Below are positions 46,891 through 54,937 of a DNA stretch of 64,000 nt, in pieces. Positions within the stretch are counted from its first letter, which is position 1. Every line of letters starts with the position of its first letter. The position numbers were made by a program, and so were the translations under genes. The notes under the pieces are model-generated. The model made no database searches, was not told the DNA's origin, and was given only the letters and a program-made list of their open reading frames with translations. Source of the stretch: CAXTSE01 sp964246985 (GTDB lineage Bacteria > Actinomycetota > Actinomycetes > Actinomycetales > Microbacteriaceae); contig CAXTSE010000005.1 of NCBI GenBank assembly GCA_964246985.1, positions 62,001-126,000 on the forward strand, given 5' to 3'.

Positions 46891-47387
46891 CCGGGCGACC
46901 GCCCGTCGTCTTCGTGGGTCCGATGGGCGCTGGCAAGACCCGCGTGGGCAAGCGCGTCGCCCGCCGGATCGGGGCGGGCTTCACCGACACCGACAAGGTG
47001 ATCGTCGCCGAGCACGGCCCGATCGCCGCGATCTTCGATGAGCTGGGGGAGCCTCGGTTCCGGCAGCTCGAGCGCGAGGCCGTCGCCCGCGGCCTCGACG
47101 ACGACAACGTGCTCTCGCTGGGCGGCGGTGCCGTGATCGACCCGGCCACGCGATCCGCACTGCGTGATCACCGCGTGGTCTTCCTGACCGTGTCTGCGGC
47201 CGCCGTCGAACGACGCCTCGGAGACGGGAAGCGGCCTCTCGTGCGTGGCGGCATCGCCGACTGGGAGCGGATCCTCGCCGAGCGCTTGGAGCTGTACCGC
47301 GAGATCGCGGACGTCGAGATCGACACATCGCACCGACCGTACGGTGCGATCGCAGACGAGGTGGCGGAATGGCTGAGCACGAGATGA
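46887..47387 (+). CDS. aroK: shikimate kinase
   Basis: The 166-residue P-loop kinase has Walker A GPMGAGKTRVGK (about 12-23), the shikimate-binding TDTDK (about 35), RFRQLE, and GGGAV (about 80), with a lid Arg in GKRPLVRG. It phosphorylates shikimate at the 3-hydroxyl. The ATG overlaps the aroC stop (ATGA), and the gene overlaps aroB at its end. Confidence 0.95.
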   Translation: MTGRPPVVFVGPMGAGKTRVGKRVARRIGAGFTDTDKVIVAEHGPIAAIFDELGEPRFRQLEREAVARGLDDDNVLSLGGGAVIDPATRSALRDHRVVFLTVSAAAVERRLGDGKRPLVRGGIADWERILAERLELYREIADVEIDTSHRPYGAIADEVAEWLSTR

Positions 47388-48466
47388 CCCCCGACCAGAC
47401 GACGGAGATCGCGGTGGCGGGCACTCCCGGCTACACGGTCTTCGTCGGGCGCGGCCTGCTGGCCGACCTGGCGTCCTATCTGCCGCCGAAGGCGCGGAAG
47501 GTGCTGATCGTGCACGCCCCGACCCTGGGTGCCCGTGCCGAGCAGCTGCGGGTCGAGCTGTCGGACCGGTTCGAGGTCATCCTCGCCGAGGTGCCGGATG
47601 CGGAGGCCGCCAAGCGCGTCGAGGTCGCGGCGTTCTGCTGGCAGGTCATGGGGCAGACCGACTTCACCCGGTCGGATGCGGTCGTCGGACTCGGCGGCGG
47701 TGCGACGACCGATCTGGCAGGCTTCGTGGCGGCGACCTGGCTGCGCGGGATCGCCATCGTGCAGGTGCCGACGACGGTGCTCGCGATGGTCGACGCGGCC
47801 GTCGGCGGCAAGACCGGCATCAACACGGCCGAGGGCAAGAACCTCGTCGGGGCGTTCTGGGCGCCGCGCGCGGTGCTCTGCGACCTCGACACGCTCGACG
47901 CGCTGCCCAAGAACGAGATCCTCGCGGGCTACGCCGAGATCGCCAAGGCCGGGTTCATCGCCGAGCCCGAGATCCTCGACATCATCGAGGCCGACGTGGA
48001 GGCCGCGACCGACCCCGCGTCGCCGCAGTTCCGTCGTGCGATCGAGCTCGCCATCGCCATGAAGGCGCGTGTCGTGGGGGAGGACTTCACCGAGCAGGGT
48101 CTGCGCGAGATCCTGAACTACGGGCACACCCTCGGCCACGCGATCGAGCACGCCGAGCGCTACCAGTGGCGGCACGGCGCGGCGATCGCGATCGGGATGG
48201 TGTTCGCGGCCGAGCTGTCGCGGCTGACCCGCTCGCTGAGTGATGCCGACGTCGACAGGCACCGCCGCATCCTGGAGTCGCTGTCGCTGCCGACCACCTA
48301 CCCGGCGGGGCGGTGGCCGACACTGCTCGCGACGATGAAGCGCGACAAGAAGGCGCGCGGAGACCTGCTTCGCTTCATCGTGCTCGACGGGATCGGCCGC
48401 CCCACGACCCTGACGGGCCCCGAGGAGCAGCTGCTCTTCGCCGCGTACCAGGAGCTGAGCGAGTAA
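47384..48466 (+). CDS. aroB: 3-dehydroquinate synthase
   Basis: The 360-residue NAD+- and metal-dependent enzyme makes 3-dehydroquinate from DAHP. Signatures include VGLGGGATTDLAGF, QVPTTVLAMVDAAVGGKTGIN and the metal-binding NYGHTLGHAIEH. The ATG at 47384 overlaps the aroK stop as ATGA, matching the other junctions; an ATG at 47369 in the same frame would add 5 residues. Confidence 0.95.
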   Translation: MTPDQTTEIAVAGTPGYTVFVGRGLLADLASYLPPKARKVLIVHAPTLGARAEQLRVELSDRFEVILAEVPDAEAAKRVEVAAFCWQVMGQTDFTRSDAVVGLGGGATTDLAGFVAATWLRGIAIVQVPTTVLAMVDAAVGGKTGINTAEGKNLVGAFWAPRAVLCDLDTLDALPKNEILAGYAEIAKAGFIAEPEILDIIEADVEAATDPASPQFRRAIELAIAMKARVVGEDFTEQGLREILNYGHTLGHAIEHAERYQWRHGAAIAIGMVFAAELSRLTRSLSDADVDRHRRILESLSLPTTYPAGRWPTLLATMKRDKKARGDLLRFIVLDGIGRPTTLTGPEEQLLFAAYQELSE

Positions 48467-48474
48467 CGCAGGCC

Positions 48475-48530
48475 GAGCTGGCTGAGGAGCGCCGCCGGAG
48501 GCGACGCGTCTCGAAGCCCACCCCGAGAGG
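48475..48530 (+). repeat. REP-like repeat downstream of aroB
   Basis: GGCTGAGGAGCGC..GGCGACGCGTCTCGAAGCCCACC and its GAGAGG flank are the inverse of the tandem copies at 48876-49020. Together they bracket the GIY-YIG gene as an inverted pair. Confidence 0.7.
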
Positions 48531-48533
48531 ACG

Positions 48534-48824
48534 TCAGCCCCGCGCCCGCCGCCGCGATCCCAGGGCCCGCAGGTCCCCGATCCGTCCCTCGATCAGCGCC
48601 AGCTTCTTCGAGCGAGACCAGCCGTGCACCTGCCGCTCGCGTTCCCAGGCGTCGTCGATGCGTTCGTACTCCTCGCAGTAGACCAGGCGCACCGGCCGCC
48701 GCGACGCCGTGTACCCGTCCGGGTACGCGCCCACGGCGTGCTCGCCGAGCCGCCGCTCCAGGTTGCGCGTGCTGCCGACGTAGTACGAGCGGTCGGCGCA
48801 TTCGAGGATGTACATGTGAGGCAT
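48534..48824 (-). CDS. GIY-YIG nuclease family protein (UPF0213/YhbQ type)
   Basis: This 96-residue stand-alone GIY-YIG domain begins MYILECADRSYYVGSTRNLERRLGEH split across residues 4-29, with the catalytic Tyr and Arg, and has the metal-binding Glu in EEYERIDDAWERER (about 51-60). Small members of this family are single-domain nucleases of uncertain role. It lies antisense in the middle of the aro gene run, flanked by inverted REP-like repeats, and looks like an insertion between aroB and aroQ. Confidence 0.88.
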   Translation of the reverse strand: MPHMYILECADRSYYVGSTRNLERRLGEHAVGAYPDGYTASRRPVRLVYCEEYERIDDAWERERQVHGWSRSKKLALIEGRIGDLRALGSRRRARG

Positions 48825-48875
48825 GCCGAGATGGTCGCGAAGCGCGGTCCCGCGCGGCAGGACCTCTGCACAGGC

Positions 48876-49020
48876 GGGCTTCGAGACGCGTCGCTTTGCG
48901 GCGCTCCTCAGCCAGCTCTCGTGGGGTGGGCTTCGCGACGCGTCGCTTCGCGGCGCTCCTCAGCCAGCTCTCGTGGGGTGGGCTTCGAGACGCGTCGCTT
49001 CGCGGCGCTCCTCAGCCAGC
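48876..49020 (-). repeat. 52-bp tandem repeat of the REP-like element
   Basis: GGGCTTCGAGACGCGTCGCTTCGCGGCGCTCCTCAGCCAGC, read in two halves, recurs three times with an exact 52-bp period (CTTCG at 48879, 48931 and 48983). The first two copies are followed by TCTCGTGGGGT, and the third ends at the core. Differences are limited to one or two bases. The array ends 26 bp before the aroQ start. Confidence 0.92.
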
Positions 49021-49046
49021 CGGTCCGCGGTCGATACAGTGAGGGC

Positions 49047-49472
49047 ATGCGCCGCGTGCTCGTACTCAACGGACCCAACCTCGGCCGGCTCGGCAGCCGG
49101 GAGCCGGACGTGTACGGCAGCCAGGACCTGTCGGCGCTGCGCGAGAAGCTCGTCGAAGCCGCCGCGGACGGCGTCGAGATCGACCTCCGGCAGACCGACG
49201 ACGAGGCCGAGCTGATCGGCTGGCTGCACGAGGCCGTCGACGCGGGCAGCGATGTGATCCTGAACCCCGCCGCCTTCACCCACTACAGCTACGCGCTCCG
49301 GGACGCCGCCGCCCTGGTCACGAAGGCCGGGCTGCAGCTCGTGGAGGTGCACATCTCGAACCCGCACGCGCGCGAGGAGTTCCGGCACACGAGTGTCATC
49401 TCGGGCGTGGCCACCGGCGTCATCGCGGGCTTCGGGTTCGAGTCGTACGTGCTCGCACTGCACGCCATCTAG
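49047..49472 (+). CDS. aroQ: 3-dehydroquinate dehydratase, type II
   Basis: The 141-residue dodecameric enzyme converts 3-dehydroquinate to 3-dehydroshikimate. Signatures are LNGPNLGRLGSREPDVYG (with the catalytic lid Tyr and Arg), ILNPAAFTHYS, EVHISNPHAREEFRHTSV with the catalytic His. It starts at the ATG at 49047. It lies 12 bp upstream of efp, the common aroQ-efp-nusB order. A repeat array separates it from aroB. Confidence 0.95.
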   Translation: MRRVLVLNGPNLGRLGSREPDVYGSQDLSALREKLVEAAADGVEIDLRQTDDEAELIGWLHEAVDAGSDVILNPAAFTHYSYALRDAAALVTKAGLQLVEVHISNPHAREEFRHTSVISGVATGVIAGFGFESYVLALHAI

Positions 49473-49483
49473 ACTCGTCTCTC

Positions 49484-50047
49484 ATGGCCACCACCAACGA
49501 CATCAAGAACGGCTCCGTGCTGAGCATCGACGGGCAGCTCTGGAACGTCGTCGAGTTCCAGCACGTGAAGCCCGGCAAGGGCGGCGCGTTCGTGCGCACC
49601 AAGATCAAGAACGTGATGAGCGGCAAGGTCGTCGACCGCACGTTCAACGCCGGCACCAAGATCGACTTCGCGACCGTCGACCGCCGCGACTTCACCTACC
49701 TCTACCGCGACGGCGACGGGTTCGTCTTCATGGACACCTCGGACTACGACCAGGTGACCATCCCCGCGAAGGTCGTCGGCGACGCGTCCAACTTCATGCT
49801 CGAGAACCAGGTCGTCACCATCGCGACCCACGACGGCGACCCGCTGTACGTCGAGCTCCCGACCTCGGTCGTCCTCGAGGTGACCTACACCGAGCCCGGC
49901 CTGCAGGGCGACCGCTCGAGCGCCGGCACCAAGCCGGCCACGGTCGAGACCGGCTACGAGATGCAGGTCCCGTTGTTCCTCGAGCAGGGCACCCGCGTCA
50001 AGGTCGACACGCGCGACGGGTCGTACCTCGGCCGCGTCACCGACTAG
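49484..50047 (+). CDS. efp: elongation factor P
   Basis: The 187-residue protein has the standard three beta-barrel domains. The loop HVKPGKGGAFVRTK (about 24-37) contains the Lys that is modified in some bacteria. It relieves ribosome stalling at polyproline. The C-terminal signature GTRVKVDTRDGSYLGRV ends the protein. It lies 14 bp before nusB. Confidence 0.96.
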   Translation: MATTNDIKNGSVLSIDGQLWNVVEFQHVKPGKGGAFVRTKIKNVMSGKVVDRTFNAGTKIDFATVDRRDFTYLYRDGDGFVFMDTSDYDQVTIPAKVVGDASNFMLENQVVTIATHDGDPLYVELPTSVVLEVTYTEPGLQGDRSSAGTKPATVETGYEMQVPLFLEQGTRVKVDTRDGSYLGRVTD

Positions 50048-50061
50048 GGCGACGCCGACCC

Positions 50062-50475
50062 GTGAGCGCACGCACCAAGTCCCGCAAGCGCGCCCTCGAC
50101 ATCCTGTTCGGGGCCGACCTGCGCGAGCTCCCGATCGCCGCACTCCTCGACGAGGAGGCCGGACGCGCGGCCGCGACACCGCAGCGCGAGTCGTCGTGGC
50201 CCTATGCCCGCGAGATCGTGGAGGGCGTCGAGAGCCACCTGACCGCCATCGACGCCGCGATCGTCGCGAACGCCCAGGGCTGGACCCTCGAGCGGATGCC
50301 CGTCCTCGACCGCGCGATCGCCCGATTGGCGACGTGGGAGATCCTGTACAACGACGAGGTGCCGGATGCGGTGGCCATCGCCGAGGCGGTCGAGTCGGCG
50401 ACCGTGCTGAGCACCGAGGACTCCGCGGGTTTCCTGAACGGCCTGCTCGCCGCGATCGCCCGCACCAAGGCGTGA
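50062..50475 (+). CDS. nusB: transcription antitermination factor NusB
   Basis: The 137-residue helical protein binds boxA RNA with S10 for rRNA antitermination. It starts MSARTKSRKRALDILFGAD (GTG start) and shows the family segments IARLATWEIL and SAGFLNGLLAAIA. It is the last gene of the aroQ-efp-nusB group. In related genomes the pyr operon often follows directly; here an ABC importer intervenes. Confidence 0.94.
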   Translation: MSARTKSRKRALDILFGADLRELPIAALLDEEAGRAAATPQRESSWPYAREIVEGVESHLTAIDAAIVANAQGWTLERMPVLDRAIARLATWEILYNDEVPDAVAIAEAVESATVLSTEDSAGFLNGLLAAIARTKA

Positions 50476-50561
50476 CGCAGGGTTCTCGTCCGTCCTGGGT
50501 GCTCCAGTGTTGCGCTTCATGACACGTCGTTTAGGACACGCGGCGACGCTCTCGTAGCGTC

Positions 50562-51470
50562 GTGCGGGTGTCCACTCCGACGATCGCCCCGGTCCGCGCG
50601 CTGCGGGTGCGCCTGTCCGCCGTCGGTCGCCGCTTCCCGTCGCCTGCCGGCGAGGAGCGGATCGTCCTCCGCGACATCGACCTCGACATCCGTCCTGGTG
50701 AGATCGTCGCGCTGCTCGGCGCCTCGGGCAGCGGCAAGTCGACCCTGCTGCGCCTCGTCGCCGGGCTCGATGCTCCGAACTCCGGCTCGGTGCAGATCGA
50801 CGAGACACCGGTCGCGCCGGTCGATCAGCGGGGAGCGGTCGCCTTCCAGGAGCCGCGGCTGCTGCCGTGGCGCACGGTCACCCGCAACGTCCAGCTCGGA
50901 CTCCCTCGGGGCACGGGGGCCGAGGCCGGTCGGGATCGCGTGGCTCGGCTGCTCGAGCTCGTCCAGCTGCAGTCGTCCGCGGCGCTCCGACCCCGGCAGA
51001 TCTCCGGCGGCATGGCCCAGCGCGCATCGCTGGCACGAGCTCTCGCCCGCGGCCCCGGCGTGCTGCTGCTCGACGAGCCCTTCGGGGCACTCGACGCGCT
51101 CACCCGCCTGACGATGCAGGACCTCCTGCTCGACATCCACCGCGCCGAACCGGCGACGATCCTGCTGGTCACCCACGACGTCGACGAGGCGCTCGCCCTC
51201 GCCGACCGCATCGTGCTCCTCGGCGAGGACCCGGCCGCACCGGGAACCGGCTCGACGATCCGCTCGATCCTCGACGTGCCGGGCCGCCGACCGCGTGACC
51301 GCGGTGACGCCGGCCTCGCGGTGATCCGTGCCGAGCTGCTCGAGCGCCTCGGCGTGCCGAGCCACCACGCGTCCAACTACGTCACGAAGGCCCTGCGCAG
51401 CCAGCGCGCGGCCGGAGCGGCACGCGCGGCCGATCCGTCCCAGGAACCCACCCGCCCGCACTCGTTCTGA
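50562..51470 (+). CDS. ABC transporter ATP-binding protein, nitrate/sulfonate/taurine type
   Basis: This ~300-residue ATPase resembles SsuB/TauB. It has Walker A GASGSGKST (about 50), a Q-loop in VAFQEPRLLPW, signature ISGGMAQR, Walker B VLLLDEPFGALD and switch His in VTHDVDE. A ~60-residue C-terminal extension is Ala/Arg-rich. GTG starts at 50562 and 50568 are both possible. It energises the importer with the next two genes. The substrate is not determined. Confidence 0.88.
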   Translation: MRVSTPTIAPVRALRVRLSAVGRRFPSPAGEERIVLRDIDLDIRPGEIVALLGASGSGKSTLLRLVAGLDAPNSGSVQIDETPVAPVDQRGAVAFQEPRLLPWRTVTRNVQLGLPRGTGAEAGRDRVARLLELVQLQSSAALRPRQISGGMAQRASLARALARGPGVLLLDEPFGALDALTRLTMQDLLLDIHRAEPATILLVTHDVDEALALADRIVLLGEDPAAPGTGSTIRSILDVPGRRPRDRGDAGLAVIRAELLERLGVPSHHASNYVTKALRSQRAAGAARAADPSQEPTRPHSF

Positions 51471-51495
51471 CACAGCACCTCGTTCTGACACAGCA
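51461..51495 (+). repeat. 17-bp tandem duplication at the ATPase stop codon
   Basis: CTCGTTCTGACACAGCA occurs at 51461-51477 and 51479-51495 (18-bp period). The first copy contains the ATPase stop codon, and the second lies in the leader of the lipoprotein gene, just before its AAAGGA ribosome binding site. Confidence 0.85.
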
Positions 51496-51508
51496 AAGGA
51501 ACCCGCCC

Positions 51509-52543
51509 ATGAAGAAGCCCCTCGTCGCCCTCGCGGCGATCGCCGCATCCGCCGCCCTCGCCCTCACCGGCTGCGTGGCGGGGGAGGGCGCGCCCGCCCC
51601 GGTCGAGTCGGAGGCCGCCCTCGGCGCCGACGGCTGGTCGGCCGACACCCTCAACATCGACTTCGCCACCTACAACCCGCTCAGCCTGGTCATCAAGGAC
51701 CAGGGCTGGCTGGAGGAGGCGCTCGGCGACGACGTCACGGTCAACTGGGTGCAGTCCGCCGGCTCGAACAAGGCCAACGAGGCTCTGCGCGCGGGTGCGA
51801 TCGACATCGGGTCCACGGCGGGGTCCGCCGCCCTGCTCGCGCGCTCCAACGGCTCGCCGATCAAGGCCATCGACATCTACAGCCAGCCCAACTGGGCCGC
51901 GATCGCGGTGCCGGCGGGATCGTCGATCACCGACGTCGAGGACCTCAAGGGCAAGAACATCGCCGCCACGAAGGGCACCGACCCGTACTTCTTCCTGCTG
52001 CAGGCGCTCGAGGAGGCCGGCATCGGCCTCGACGAGGTGACCATCCAGAACCTGCAGCACGCGGACGGCAAGGCCGCCCTCGAGTCGGGTGCGGTCGACG
52101 CATGGTCTGGTCTCGACCCGCTGCTCTCGACGAGCGTCGAGACCGCCGGATCCGAGATCATCTACGACAACATCGATTTCAACAGCTACGGGTTCCTCAA
52201 CGCGACCGAGACCTTCCTCGCCGCGAGCCCCGACCTGGCGCAGCTGGTCGTGAACGCCTACGAGAAGGCCCGCGCATGGGTCGAGGAGAACCCGGATGAG
52301 GCGGCCGGCATCCTCGCCGGTGTCGCCGGCATCGACCCGGCCATCGCCTCCGCGGTGCTGATCGACCGCACCAACCTCGACATCGACCCGATTCCCGGTG
52401 ACGCGCAGCGCGACGTGCTCGCGGTCATCGGACCGATCTTCGTCGAGAGCGGCGACGTCGGCTCTCAGGACCAGATCGACGACGCGCTCGACAGCCTCTT
52501 CGAGCCGACGTACGCCGAGAACGCGGACCCGGCGTCGCTGTAG
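51509..52543 (+). CDS. ABC transporter substrate-binding lipoprotein, SsuA/TauA-like
   Basis: The 344-residue lipoprotein has a type II signal peptide with lipobox LTGC (Cys about 22), then a two-domain periplasmic binding fold of the NMT1/SsuA group (FATYNPLSLVIKDQGW, ALRAGAIDIGSTAGSAALLA, DLKGKNIAATKGTDPYFF). It would capture an aliphatic sulfonate or related small anion outside the cell. AAAGGA precedes the ATG. No desulfonating monooxygenase is adjacent. Confidence 0.9.
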   Translation: MKKPLVALAAIAASAALALTGCVAGEGAPAPVESEAALGADGWSADTLNIDFATYNPLSLVIKDQGWLEEALGDDVTVNWVQSAGSNKANEALRAGAIDIGSTAGSAALLARSNGSPIKAIDIYSQPNWAAIAVPAGSSITDVEDLKGKNIAATKGTDPYFFLLQALEEAGIGLDEVTIQNLQHADGKAALESGAVDAWSGLDPLLSTSVETAGSEIIYDNIDFNSYGFLNATETFLAASPDLAQLVVNAYEKARAWVEENPDEAAGILAGVAGIDPAIASAVLIDRTNLDIDPIPGDAQRDVLAVIGPIFVESGDVGSQDQIDDALDSLFEPTYAENADPASL

Positions 52544-52546
52544 CGG

Positions 52547-53380
52547 ATGTCTCTCTTCCAGACCGTCAGCTCGTACGGGTTCTCGTCGGCGGGCTCCGTC
52601 GCCGGGAACCCGTCGAGCGGCGGTCGGCCGCGCCGCCTGTGGGTCATCCTGGGCGGCGCCGTCCTGCCGCTCGTGATCCTCGCCGTCTGGTGGGGCATCT
52701 CGGCCTCCGGAATCGTTCCCGCGTACCGGCTGCCGTCTCCGCCCGCCGTGGTCGCGGCCGCGATCGATCTCGCCCAGCGCGGACTCCTGTTCCAGGACGC
52801 CGCCATCTCGACCCAGCGCGTGCTGATCGGGTTCGCCCTCGGATCGAGCATCGGGCTGGTGCTCGGCGCGCTCGTGGGCCTGACGCGGACCGGCGACATC
52901 CTGCTCTCGCCCCTGCTCGGTGCGCTGCGAGCGGTGCCGTCGCTCGCCTGGGCCCCGCTCCTGCTGCTGTATGTCGGCATCTTCGAGCCTCCGAAGATCA
53001 TCCTGATCACGATCGGGGCGGCGTTCCCGGTCTTCACAACCTTCGCGGGCGCACTGCGCCACGTCGATCCGCACCTCGTCGAAGCCGGTCGCGCCTTCGG
53101 CCTCCGGGGCTTCTCCCTGCTGACGACCGTCCAGCTGCCGGCGGTGATCCCGTCGATCGTGAGCGGTCTGCGGCTGGCCCTGGCGCAGTCGTGGCTCTTC
53201 CTCGTCGCGGCGGAGCTGCTCAACTCGTCGATCGGTCTCGGGTTCCGACTGCTCGACTCGGGGCAGAACGGTCGGATCGATCGCATGTTCGTCGCGATCA
53301 TCCTCCTCGCGATCCTCGGCAAGACGACGGATGCGCTGATCGGCGTGCTCGAGCGCTGGCTGCTGCGGCGCTGGAGCTAG
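52547..53380 (+). CDS. ABC transporter permease, SsuC/TauC-like
   Basis: The 277-residue permease has six helices. The EAA-type loop contacting the ATPase is in EAGRAFGLRGFSLLTTVQLP (about 185-205), and the N-terminal part has the family IVPAYRLPSPPAVV segment. It starts 3 bp after the lipoprotein stop. The three genes form one operon in the order ATPase, binding protein, permease. Confidence 0.9.
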   Translation: MSLFQTVSSYGFSSAGSVAGNPSSGGRPRRLWVILGGAVLPLVILAVWWGISASGIVPAYRLPSPPAVVAAAIDLAQRGLLFQDAAISTQRVLIGFALGSSIGLVLGALVGLTRTGDILLSPLLGALRAVPSLAWAPLLLLYVGIFEPPKIILITIGAAFPVFTTFAGALRHVDPHLVEAGRAFGLRGFSLLTTVQLPAVIPSIVSGLRLALAQSWLFLVAAELLNSSIGLGFRLLDSGQNGRIDRMFVAIILLAILGKTTDALIGVLERWLLRRWS

Positions 53381-53413
53381 TCCGCGGGTGCGCTAGTCTC
53401 GTCCCGAACGACA

Positions 53414-53448
53414 TCCTTTAAGTCCGTCCAGAGAGACGGGGAAGGAGG
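53414..53448 (+). promoter_or_regulatory. PyrR-binding RNA hairpin over the pyrR ribosome binding site
   Basis: The leader can fold with CCGTC (53424-53428) pairing GACGG (53435-53439) around the hexaloop CAGAGA. A lower stem forms from TCCTT (53414-53418) with AAGGA (53442-53446), separated by a purine-containing internal loop. The loop sequence TCCAGAGAG is the hallmark of the RNA bound by PyrR. The lower stem hides the GGAAGGAGG Shine-Dalgarno, so PyrR with UMP would repress translation. No intrinsic terminator is seen, unlike the Bacillus attenuators. Confidence 0.78.
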
Positions 53449-53453
53449 TCAGG

Positions 53454-53990
53454 ATGCTGGCGCGGACCGTGCTGCAGCAGGCTGACATCCAGCGGGCGCT
53501 GACCCGCATCTCACACGAGATCCTCGAGTCGGGTGGCTCGGATCTCGTCCTCCTCGGCATCCCCACGCGGGGCGTGCTCCTCGCGGAGCGCATCGGCGGG
53601 ATCCTCGAGACCCTCGCACCCGGCTCCGCCGCCGTCGGCGCCCTCGACGTGACGATGTACCGCGACGACCTCGCGCGGCAGCCCACGCGCACCCCGAGCC
53701 CGACCCGCCTGCCCGGCGCGGGCATCGACGGTCGCACTGTCGTGCTCGTCGATGACGTGCTCTACTCGGGCCGCACCATCCGGGCTGCTCTCGACGCGAT
53801 CGGCGACCTGGGTCGTCCCCGCGCCGTCCGGTTGGCGGTGCTGGTCGACCGGGGACATCGCGAGCTGCCGATCCGCGCGGACTACGTGGGCAAGAACCTG
53901 CCGAGCTCGAGCGGAGAGCGCATCAACGTGCGCCTCGCCGAGCTCGACGGCGACGACCTGGTCACCATCAGCGGGGGAGGCGACGCGTGA
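53454..53990 (+). CDS. pyrR: bifunctional pyr operon regulator / uracil phosphoribosyltransferase PyrR
   Basis: The 178-residue type I phosphoribosyltransferase-fold protein has the PRPP loop VVLVDDVLYSGRT (about 98-110), IPTRGVLLAERI and the C-terminal ERINVRLAELDG. It senses UMP and binds pyr leader RNA; it also converts uracil to UMP. A strong GGAAGGAGG ribosome binding site lies 5 bp before the ATG, inside the regulatory hairpin. It is coupled to pyrB by a GTGA overlap. Confidence 0.95.
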   Translation: MLARTVLQQADIQRALTRISHEILESGGSDLVLLGIPTRGVLLAERIGGILETLAPGSAAVGALDVTMYRDDLARQPTRTPSPTRLPGAGIDGRTVVLVDDVLYSGRTIRAALDAIGDLGRPRAVRLAVLVDRGHRELPIRADYVGKNLPSSSGERINVRLAELDGDDLVTISGGGDA

Positions 53991-54937
53991 AGCACCTGCT
54001 CTCGGTGCGCGACCTCGACCGCGAGGCGGCCGTCGGCATCCTCGACATCGCCGAGGAGATGGCGGATGTCGCCACCCGCGCCGTTCCCAAGCTCCCGACA
54101 CTGCGCGGTCGCACCGTCGCGAACCTCTTCTTCGAGGACTCCACCCGCACCAGGCTGAGCTTCGAGGCTGCGGCCAAGCGCCTCGGCGCCGACGTCATCA
54201 CCTTCAGCGCGAAGGGGTCGAGCGTGTCGAAGGGCGAGTCGCTGAAGGACACGACCCAGACCATCGCGGCCATGGGGATCGACGCCGTCGTGCTCCGGCA
54301 CGGCGCGTCGGGAGCGGCCCGCACCCTCGCCGACAGCGGCTGGATCGACGCCGCGGTCGTGAATGCCGGTGACGGCACGCACGAGCATCCGACGCAGGGC
54401 CTGCTCGACGCGTACACGATGCGCAAGAGGACCCACGGCGCGGACTCCCGCGGACGCGATCTCGACGGTCTGCGGGTGACCATCGTCGGCGACATCCTGC
54501 ATTCGCGCGTGGCGCGGTCCAATGTCTGGCTGCTGCAGACCCTCGGCGCCACGGTGCACCTCGTCGCCCCGCGCACCCTGCTGCCCGCGGGGGTGGAGAC
54601 CTGGCCGGTCACCGTCTCGGATGACCTCGACGCAGCAATTGCCGAGCATCCCGACGTGCTGATGATGCTGCGCATCCAGAGCGAGCGGATGCACGCGGCC
54701 TTCTTCCCCCACGAGCGCGAGTACGCGCGCCAGTGGGGCCTCGACGACGCGCGGTTCGCCCGGCTCGGCGCGGATACGATGGTCATGCATCCCGGCCCGA
54801 TGAATCGCGGGCTCGAGATCTCGGCGATGGCGGCCGACTCAGGCCGCTCGGTCATCCTCGACCAGGTGGCCAACGGGGTGTCCATTCGGATGGCGGTGCT
54901 CTACGCAGTGCTGAGCGGCGCGGAGGGTGCGGCATGA
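53987..54937 (+). CDS. pyrB: aspartate carbamoyltransferase catalytic subunit
   Basis: The 316-residue enzyme condenses carbamoyl phosphate with aspartate. The carbamoyl-phosphate loop STRTRLSFE (about 50), the KGSSVSKGESLKDT loop from the neighbouring subunit, and EHPTQGLLD (about 132) are all present. No pyrI regulatory gene follows, typical of class B/C enzymes that work with dihydroorotase. GTG start overlapping pyrR; ends with an ATGA overlap into pyrC. Confidence 0.96.
   Translation: MKHLLSVRDLDREAAVGILDIAEEMADVATRAVPKLPTLRGRTVANLFFEDSTRTRLSFEAAAKRLGADVITFSAKGSSVSKGESLKDTTQTIAAMGIDAVVLRHGASGAARTLADSGWIDAAVVNAGDGTHEHPTQGLLDAYTMRKRTHGADSRGRDLDGLRVTIVGDILHSRVARSNVWLLQTLGATVHLVAPRTLLPAGVETWPVTVSDDLDAAIAEHPDVLMMLRIQSERMHAAFFPHEREYARQWGLDDARFARLGADTMVMHPGPMNRGLEISAMAADSGRSVILDQVANGVSIRMAVLYAVLSGAEGAA

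Noticed and set aside
48876..49020. CRISPR array
   Set aside because: The 52-bp period consists of a ~41-bp element plus an 11-bp constant sequence; there are no variable spacers and no cas genes, and inverted and dispersed copies exist.
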